Shown here in pieces: positions 7,926-12,863 of a stretch of DNA of 12,863 bases; within the stretch, counting starts at the first letter, position 1, and every line of letters starts with the position of its first letter. A program made the translations under genes and the position numbers. The notes under the pieces are model-generated. The model did no database searches, was not told the origin of the DNA, and was given only the letters and a program-made list of their open reading frames with translations. The DNA is from Bryobacterales bacterium (GTDB lineage: Bacteria; Acidobacteriota; Terriglobia; Bryobacterales; Bryobacteraceae): assembly GCA_003487005.1 (NCBI GenBank), contig DNFG01000096.1, positions 1 to 12,863 of the forward strand. Reading direction: 5' to 3'.

Positions 7926-8669
7926 CTAGTGGGGCGGATTAGTACGGCCGCTCATGGAACCCATGCCCTGCGTACCTCCCATTGTTTGCGTGCGACTCAC
8001 CTCGGCAGCCATCCCCGAGTTGCCCATGCCCATCTTGCCCTGGCTCGATCCCTGTGCCAGATCCGCCCGCTCCGATCGGCCGCGAAACGCTTGTGCCTGC
8101 TGAGGAGGTTGGTCGGAGCGCACCCAACTGCGCTGGCCGGCCTTGAGGAGGACCTCCTGATCTGGCGACTGCACGTTAGCCACGCCGACCAGTCCCTCAT
8201 CGACCGCCACCAGGGTCGCGTCAGTTTCGTCCACAAAAACGCTGAAGGTCGTTCCTCGGACGGCGATGACCGCCGTCGGCGTTGTGAGTTTGTGTGGGTT
8301 CGGCCGGCCACTCAGCTTCTCGATATGGACCTTGATCGAACCAAGGAACAGGTGGAGCAGTTCGCGCACATCCGCGGAGCGCTCGTTGAAGATCACGCGC
8401 GAGTCGGGATAGATGGTAACCGTGCTGCCATCGGCGGCCCGCAAGAGTGCAACAGAGTTCTCCCCCGTGGCGAGCTCGTCGCCGGATTGAACTGTGTCGC
8501 GGAGCCGGAGGAGGCGCGACTCCTGGCGAAAGCCCTTAAGCGTCAACGTGCCGGTCAACGAGACGACCTGGGCGGCGCCCGGAGCCAGCTCTTGGGCATG
8601 CAGCTTTCCGAGGGCGGCGAGCAAGACCGCCGCCAGAAGGATCCAACGAGAGCGGGCAACAGGTGTCAT
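7926..8669 (-). CDS. Exported FecR-domain protein with methionine-rich tail
   Basis: 247 residues from ATG 8669. A signal peptide (about 1-25, RSRWILLAAVLLAALGKLHA) leads into a FecR domain (about 58-168): VQSGDELATGENSVALLRA, ADGSTVTIYPDSRVIFN, LHLFLGSIKVHIEKL, and TPTAVIAVRGTTFSVFVDET, then VDEGLVGVANV. The C-terminus (210-247) is Met/Gly/Ser-rich (GKMGMGNSGM, then MGGTQGMGSMSG) with six methionines. There is no cytoplasmic anti-sigma N-domain, so this is not a classical FecR signal relay; it is a free periplasmic FecR. Longer in-frame starts up to 8729 would run over the predicted sigma54 promoter, so I rejected them. The ribosome site is weak (GGA). It is first in the operon with the Met-rich barrel. 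Confidence 0.85.
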   Translation of the reverse strand: MTPVARSRWILLAAVLLAALGKLHAQELAPGAAQVVSLTGTLTLKGFRQESRLLRLRDTVQSGDELATGENSVALLRAADGSTVTIYPDSRVIFNERSADVRELLHLFLGSIKVHIEKLSGRPNPHKLTTPTAVIAVRGTTFSVFVDETDATLVAVDEGLVGVANVQSPDQEVLLKAGQRSWVRSDQPPQQAQAFRGRSERADLAQGSSQGKMGMGNSGMAAEVSRTQTMGGTQGMGSMSGRTNPPH

Positions 8670-8695
8670 CTCAAATCCATTCAGAAATGAATGCA

Positions 8696-8711
8696 AGCAA
8701 TCTGAGCGCCA
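8696..8711 (-). promoter_or_regulatory. Sigma54-type (-24/-12) promoter of the FecR-barrel operon
   Basis: On the minus strand TGGCGCT-CAGA-TTGCT matches the consensus TGGCACG-N4-TTGCW, with GG (8709-8710) and GC (8697-8698) exactly 12 bases apart. The predicted start is near 8685, leaving about 16 bases before ATG 8669. A sigma54-dependent activator gene lies immediately upstream. Confidence 0.6.
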
Positions 8712-8786
8712 AATCCCCATGCACAGCAAGATCAGCAGGTTGGCTCCTCCTGCCGTTCGAAAGACGGCGGGTCACTGGGGCTTTTG

Positions 8787-8804
8787 GGGCACGTCCCTGA
8801 GCCC
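8787..8804. promoter_or_regulatory. Candidate activator site (UAS), copy 2
   Basis: GGGCAC-GTCCCT-GAGCCC is an imperfect dyad with the same arms and 6-base spacing as the site upstream of the oxidase gene. Its centre is about 110 bases upstream of the predicted sigma54 start for the FecR operon, a usual distance for NtrC-type activators. Confidence 0.5.
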
Positions 8805-8835
8805 AACGCGCGTTGATGGGTCCGCTATTCATCGG

Positions 8836-10200
8836 TTACCTTCGGTCGTCGCCCGCGGTTTCGGCACCGCGATCCCGCTCGATCCGCGCGAGTTTCTTGT
8901 ACAGCGTACGGCGTTGAATTCCGAGCATTTCCGCAGCGCGGGTCTTGTTGCCGCCGGCCTGATCCAGGACGCGGAGGATCTGTTGCCGCTCCACCGCATC
9001 GAGTTCCACCGGCTCATCTTCTTCCGGCGCCCTGCGGCCGTCATCCTCCAGTTGTCGATCCAGAGCTTGTCTTGACAATGATCCGGGTGGCTCCATGGTC
9101 ACGAGCCGGCGAATCACATTCCGAAGCTGGCGAACGTTGCCGGGCCAGTCGTGTTGCAACAGAGCTTGCTCCGCAGCGGCTTCGAACCAAACGCTCTTCC
9201 CCGAAGACTCGCAGACCTCAGACAGAATTCGTTTCACCAGGAATGGAATGTCGCTCCTCCGCTCCCGGAGAGGGGGCACTTCAATGAGAAGGACGTTCAG
9301 GCGGTAGAGGAGATCTTCTCTGAATTTTCCCTCCTGAACCATCTGACGGAGATTCCGGTTGGTGGCGGCGATCACACGCACGTCGGCTTTGCGTGGAGCG
9401 CCGGCGCCGAGTGGCCTGTATTCCTTCTCCTGAAGGAATCGGAGCAGCTTGGCCTGAAACTCGAGCGGGACCTCGCCAACCTCATCGAAAAACAGGGTGC
9501 CGCCGCGTGCGGTCTCAATGATGCCAGGACGGTCGCGATCAGCGCCGGTAAACGATCCTCTCAGGGCTCCGAATACTTCAGACTCAAACAGCGAACCGGA
9601 CACGGCGCCGGAGTCCACCGCCACAAACGGCTTACTGGAGCGGGCGCTATGATCGTGAATTGCTTTGGCTACGAGTTCCTTCCCCACGCCGCTCTCCCCC
9701 AGAATGAGGACCGCGTCGTCCGAGCGTGCCGACCGCGCAATGCGTTTGTACACTTCGACCATCGGAGCGGAGAACCCGATCATGCCCCCGAATTGCTCCA
9801 GATCTTCCTCCGCTTCCGGTTCCGGTTGAGCTTGTCTGCTAAGCTCCGCGCGTTGGATCACCGCAAGCAGGTCTTTCAAGTCGAACGGCTTGGCGAGATA
9901 GTCAAAGGCGCCGCCCGTCTCCGCTTCTACGGTCGTGCGAACGGAACCGCGTGCCGTCATCAGAATGACAGGCGTGCCAGCAGCCTGTTGCTGCGCGTGC
10001 CGAAGGATGTCCAGACCGGTGAGGCGATCAATGTAGATATCGCTCAGAACGATCGCGAACCGGCGCGTGCTCAGCAGTTCAAGAGCATCCTCGCTGTCGT
10101 TGGCAACGGTGACGGAATAACCCTTCGAGGCGAGATAGTTGGACACCGTCGAAGTGATCGACTCATCGTCATCGATGACTAGAACATCGGGCTTGCTCAT
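8836..10200 (-). CDS. NtrC-family sigma54-dependent response regulator
   Basis: 454 residues. Receiver domain (1-120): acidic Asp10-Asp12, phosphoacceptor Asp54 (LSDIYID), Thr82 and Lys104 (YLAKPF). AAA+ domain (about 138-370): Walker A GESGVGKE at 168-175, Walker B TLFFDE at 235-240, sensor region NRNLRQMV, and the REDLLYRLNV and LRERRSDI blocks. Fis-type helix-turn-helix at the C-terminus (about 400-442, NKTRAAEMLGIQRRTLYKKL). The sigma54-contact loop reads GSFTGA (215-220) instead of GAFTGA, preceded by GALR rather than GHEK. The family opens sigma54 promoters by ATP hydrolysis after phosphorylation. Its start overlaps the kinase stop by four bases (ATGA), so the pair is co-translated. Likely targets are the -24/-12 promoters on either side. 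Confidence 0.95.
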   Translation of the reverse strand: MSKPDVLVIDDDESITSTVSNYLASKGYSVTVANDSEDALELLSTRRFAIVLSDIYIDRLTGLDILRHAQQQAAGTPVILMTARGSVRTTVEAETGGAFDYLAKPFDLKDLLAVIQRAELSRQAQPEPEAEEDLEQFGGMIGFSAPMVEVYKRIARSARSDDAVLILGESGVGKELVAKAIHDHSARSSKPFVAVDSGAVSGSLFESEVFGALRGSFTGADRDRPGIIETARGGTLFFDEVGEVPLEFQAKLLRFLQEKEYRPLGAGAPRKADVRVIAATNRNLRQMVQEGKFREDLLYRLNVLLIEVPPLRERRSDIPFLVKRILSEVCESSGKSVWFEAAAEQALLQHDWPGNVRQLRNVIRRLVTMEPPGSLSRQALDRQLEDDGRRAPEEDEPVELDAVERQQILRVLDQAGGNKTRAAEMLGIQRRTLYKKLARIERDRGAETAGDDRR

Positions 10201-12038
10201 CCGTTACCTCTCGGCAGGGCGATCGTAAATCTGGACCCTGAGTTCGGCGCGCTCTCAACGGTGATCTGCCCCCCGTGCTGATGGACGATCTCCTTCACGA
10301 GGGCCAACCCGATCCCAGTGCCCTCTTCTGCGCTCCTTTCGTCTCTCTTCAAACGATAGAACTTTTCGAAGATTCTTTCCTGGTCGGCGGTGGCGATGCC
10401 GTATCCCTGATCCGCCACCGAGATTCGAACTTCCGAATCGGACTCCTCCACAAACAGCCTGATAGTGGTGTTCTTCGGGCTGTACTTCACGCCATTTGTT
10501 ATCAGGTTGTAGATCGCGAACGACAGCAGGTCGGGATCGGCGGACACTCGGATGTCGGCGATCGCTGTTTCGATTTGAATGCGTTTGCGGGCAGCGTAGA
10601 GTCGCCCTCGTTCTACGATCTCCTGGCATAGCGCCCCAAGATCGACATCCTGGCGCTGAAGGCTCAGTGAGCCCGAAGCCAGGCGTTCGACATTGAGGAA
10701 CGTCTGAATCAACGCCGTTAGCCGCTTCGACTCCTTGTGGATCAGCCCAGCCATCTCGGTGCGTTGCTGTTCCGGCATGCCGCCCTCAGAGATCATCTCG
10801 CTTGATCCCTGGATGGCGGTGAGCGGAGTCTTGATCTCGTGCGCAATAGCCTGCACGCGGAAGGCGTATTCTTTTCGCTTCGTCGTCTCGCCGGCGAGCG
10901 CCCGGCTGAGCAATGCGTATTCACTGATGCCGCCGATTCCGGAGGCCGCAAGGCATACCGCAAGAAATGACCCGAGCGGCAGGATGTAGCCAGCGCGTAT
11001 CGAGAGGAATCCGGCGGAGGCAAGAACGAGCAGGACCGCCACCAACGCTATGAACAGACGCATCCCGCGCAAATATATGATCGCGGTGACGCAGATCGCA
11101 ATCAGCAAGAGGCTTCCGACGAACCCGCCAGAGGCCCCTACGGGAACCAAAAACGCGCGGTCCAGGATCGTGCGGACCACGTTGGCGTGAATCTCGATTC
11201 CGCTCATTCCGATGCCGCTTGACAGCGGAGTGAATAGGCGATCGCCGCTTCCCTGGGCAGTCACTCCGACAATCACGATCTTGTCTCGGAACTGTGTGAG
11301 GTTGGCCGCACCGTCCAGCAGGTCTCCGAACCTCACCCGGGGGAACGCACCCTCCGGGCCGGCATAATTGATCATCATCAGGCGGCTTTCGCTGTCAGTT
11401 GCCGGGATTCGGATCGGGCCCAACGACACGGCTTCGGCGGATTCAAGTGGCCTGTCCGCGCCGGTCGCGAGACGTACCGCCTCGAAACCGAGCGCCCAGA
11501 ATCGCCGCGCGCTCCCGGCCTTCACGAGCAAAACGGAGCGCACGTCGCCATCTGCGTCTGGCGCCGCGTGCACATGGGCAGTGGAGCGGCCCTGAGCCAA
11601 TTCAGGCAGCGGCAGTATCCAGCGTGGATTCTCGCTGGCATCGCCTTCCAGAGCCGCGCCCAGAACGACGTGGGGGAAGTGGCCGAGCGAGCGTGCCAGC
11701 CGGGCATCCTGCGACGGTTCGCCCGCTTCGCTAAGGAGCAAATCCAGCACGACGACGCGTGGATGCGCCTGCGCGAGCACTTCGAGTCCCTCGGCGAGTC
11801 TGGCACGGTTCAGGGGCAATGGTCCGTAGCGCGCCGCTGTTTGATCATCGATGGCTACCAACGCCACCGCTCCGGTTGCGGATGTGGCCTGCGCTCCTCG
11901 CAACCGGACGATGATGTCATTCCACTCCGCACTGACCTGCTGGATGAAGCCATTCCAGATGAGGAATGGCAATACCGCGACCACGACGAGCACGTATAGC
12001 GCTCGGACGAGCCGTGCCTTCATCGTGATCGCCGTCAT
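10197..12038 (-). CDS. CHASE2-domain membrane histidine kinase
   Basis: 613 residues from ATG 12038. One N-terminal membrane helix (about 11-31) is followed by an extracytoplasmic CHASE2 domain (about 40-300; VALVAIDDQT near its start, DKIVIVGVTAQGSGDR and GIEIHANVVRTIL near its end). Three more membrane helices (about 303-323, 328-347, 351-371) follow, the usual CHASE2 topology. Cytoplasmic part: HisKA with His400 in AHEIKTPL, and a HATPase with N-box NLITNGVKY (Asn515), G1 DQGYGI (Asp543) and G2 GTGIGL (573-578). It senses an envelope signal and phosphorylates the regulator encoded next to it. An upstream in-frame start at 12095 exists, but it would put the long dyad in coding sequence; ATG 12038 has AGGA 8 bases upstream. 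ATG 12023 is a further option. Confidence 0.93.
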   Translation of the reverse strand: MTAITMKARLVRALYVLVVVAVLPFLIWNGFIQQVSAEWNDIIVRLRGAQATSATGAVALVAIDDQTAARYGPLPLNRARLAEGLEVLAQAHPRVVVLDLLLSEAGEPSQDARLARSLGHFPHVVLGAALEGDASENPRWILPLPELAQGRSTAHVHAAPDADGDVRSVLLVKAGSARRFWALGFEAVRLATGADRPLESAEAVSLGPIRIPATDSESRLMMINYAGPEGAFPRVRFGDLLDGAANLTQFRDKIVIVGVTAQGSGDRLFTPLSSGIGMSGIEIHANVVRTILDRAFLVPVGASGGFVGSLLLIAICVTAIIYLRGMRLFIALVAVLLVLASAGFLSIRAGYILPLGSFLAVCLAASGIGGISEYALLSRALAGETTKRKEYAFRVQAIAHEIKTPLTAIQGSSEMISEGGMPEQQRTEMAGLIHKESKRLTALIQTFLNVERLASGSLSLQRQDVDLGALCQEIVERGRLYAARKRIQIETAIADIRVSADPDLLSFAIYNLITNGVKYSPKNTTIRLFVEESDSEVRISVADQGYGIATADQERIFEKFYRLKRDERSAEEGTGIGLALVKEIVHQHGGQITVESAPNSGSRFTIALPRGNG

Positions 12039-12065
12039 CCTAAGTTCCTGCTCCCAGTTGCCGGC

Positions 12066-12093
12066 GCTTTGGGCACGCTGCTGTGCCCGAAGC
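12066..12093. promoter_or_regulatory. 28-bp dyad, candidate activator site (UAS), copy 1
   Basis: GCTTTGGGCAC (12066-12076) and GTGCCCGAAGC (12083-12093) pair over 11 bases with a single T/G exception around a 6-base centre. The core, GGGCAC-N6-GTGCCC, recurs upstream of the FecR operon. Its centre is about 96 bases upstream of the predicted oxidase transcription start. It could also affect the divergent kinase gene. Confidence 0.6.
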
Positions 12094-12149
12094 ACTCACG
12101 CCGTGCTAACAAGGATGATGCAAACGATTGAAAACAGTGACACGCCGTT

Positions 12150-12165
12150 TGGAACGGAAACTGCG
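12150..12165 (+). promoter_or_regulatory. Sigma54-type (-24/-12) promoter of the multicopper oxidase
   Basis: TGGAACG-GAAA-CTGCG matches TGGCACG-N4-TTGCA at 9 of the 12 defined positions, including both invariant pairs: GG at 12151-12152 and GC at 12163-12164, 12 bases apart. The predicted start is near 12176, giving a 33-base leader that contains the GGAGGG ribosome site at 12199-12204. Confidence 0.6.
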
Positions 12166-12208
12166 ATGTCTGCCTCTGGGAAGCGATCATCCAAATACGG
12201 AGGGACAT

Positions 12209-12863
12209 ATGTTCGCGTGCGATCGTCGAGGATTTCTGAAAGCCGCCATCGGACTGCCGGCGGGCTACGGGCTGGCCACTTCGTTGCGGGGCGCTGAACC
12301 GGCCAGGAGCGCCGGCCTCGTGGAGGTGGATCTGGAAGCCCAACAGACGTGGATGAACGTCGCTGGGCAGAATGCGTATCTGTTCGGATTCAACGGTCAG
12401 GTTCCTGGGCCCATTATCGAGGCTCATCCCGGCGACCACGTTCGCATCCGCTTTCGGAACAGCTTGCCGGAGATGACCAACCTTCACTATCACGGCCTGC
12501 ACGTGACGCCCAACGGAAACGGCGACAACAGTTTCCTTGAGGTCGGCTCGGGCGAGAGTCTCACCTACGAATTCGACCTTCCGATGGACCACCCAGGCGG
12601 TACCTTCTGGTACCACCCGCACATGCATGGCTCTGTGGCGCGCCAGGTATCGCGTGGACTGGCGGGAGTCTTCATCGTGCGGGGTGAGTTGGATCAGATC
12701 CCGGAGATCGCAGACGCGCCTGAAGCTGTTCTTGTCTTGCAGGACTTCGACCTCACCCGTGGCGGGCTTCCCGTTGAACCGGGCCTCATGGAGCGGATGG
12801 CGGGTCGCGAGGGTGACTTGGTGACCGTCAATGGCCAAGTCAACCCTCCGATTCGAATTCAAC
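12209..12863 (+). CDS. Tat-exported multicopper oxidase, 5' part (runs off window)
   Basis: 218 complete codons are visible; the 3' part lies beyond the window. GGAGGG sits 4 bases before ATG 12209. A twin-arginine signal (DRRGFLKAAIG, residues 5-15) indicates export of a folded copper enzyme. The first cupredoxin domain carries two of the four His motifs of the trinuclear copper site: LHYHG (His93, His95) and WYHPHMHG (His136, His138), with GFNGQVPGPIIEAHPGD upstream and GLAGVFIVRGE downstream, all typical of the laccase/CueO-like family. These enzymes couple one-electron oxidation of substrates, such as Cu(I), phenols or Mn(II), to reduction of O2 to water; the substrate cannot be read here, and the type 1 copper site is off-window. 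It is divergent from the kinase gene and has a sigma54-type promoter. Confidence 0.93.
   Translation, partial: MFACDRRGFLKAAIGLPAGYGLATSLRGAEPARSAGLVEVDLEAQQTWMNVAGQNAYLFGFNGQVPGPIIEAHPGDHVRIRFRNSLPEMTNLHYHGLHVTPNGNGDNSFLEVGSGESLTYEFDLPMDHPGGTFWYHPHMHGSVARQVSRGLAGVFIVRGELDQIPEIADAPEAVLVLQDFDLTRGGLPVEPGLMERMAGREGDLVTVNGQVNPPIRIQ

Noticed and set aside
7734..8690. 318-codon plus-strand open frame
   Set aside because: Antisense to the FecR gene and the start of the barrel gene; no recognisable domain.
8781..8807. Dyad after the response regulator gene read as an intrinsic terminator
   Set aside because: On the minus strand it is followed by AAAA rather than a U-tract, and its arms match the dyad upstream of the oxidase, so a regulatory site is preferred.
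9151..10182. 343-codon plus-strand open frame
   Set aside because: It lies fully opposite the response regulator gene, whose Walker, receiver and helix-turn-helix motifs are clear; a GC-rich shadow frame.
12069..12087. A second possible sigma54 promoter, TTGGGCACGCTGCTGTGCC
   Set aside because: The GGCACG looks right, but GG and GC are one base off the required spacing, and the sequence is better explained as part of the 28-bp dyad.
12035..12862. 275-codon minus-strand open frame at the right end
   Set aside because: Antisense to the multicopper oxidase, which has a Tat signal and both copper-site His motifs on the plus strand.

Overview
The window looks like a chromosomal segment of a GC-rich Gram-negative bacterium. 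Two outer-membrane barrels, a Tat-exported multicopper oxidase, a di-heme cytochrome, a CHASE2 histidine kinase and a FecR protein all point to a didermic cell. The style of the left-end J-like protein and of the double-HTH fragment suggests Acidobacteriota (Solibacter/Bryobacter-like); that placement is inference, because no rRNA or marker gene is present.

Layout from left to right: (1) 1-1357, minus: 5' part of a large protein with a degenerate J-domain, running off the left edge. (2) 1358-1713: no recognisable gene. (3) 1714-4661, minus: a tight three-gene operon of porin, small CuA-type cupredoxin and di-heme CxxCH oxidoreductase. It is divergent from a DtxR/MntR-type regulator (4756-5505, plus). 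A 14-bp near-perfect palindrome lies exactly where the two divergent sigma70-like promoters overlap. (4) 5541-6716: a scar made of a decayed CzcA/CusA-type RND pump tail (minus, with a stop and a frameshift) abutting a 5'-truncated double-HTH gene (plus). (5) 6740-8669, minus: a two-gene operon of an exported FecR-domain protein and an outer-membrane barrel, both with methionine-rich segments. (6) 8836-12038, minus: an NtrC-family response regulator and a CHASE2 sensor kinase that overlap by ATGA. (7) 12209-end, plus: a Tat-signal multicopper oxidase, cut by the window edge.

The most interesting reading is that regions 5-7 form one signal-response system. The response regulator has a sigma54-activator AAA+ domain. 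Both flanking output units carry sequences that fit sigma54 -24/-12 promoters: 12150-12165 for the oxidase and 8696-8711 (minus) for FecR-barrel. Each has, about 95-110 bp upstream of the predicted start, a copy of the same dyad, GGGCAC-N6-GWGCCC (12071-12088 and 8787-8804). Together with the Met-rich segments and the copper oxidase, this suggests an envelope copper (or related soft-metal) response circuit. The left half is a second metal-related unit, a DtxR-controlled porin/cupredoxin/di-heme cassette, and the RND fossil between them is a former metal-efflux gene.
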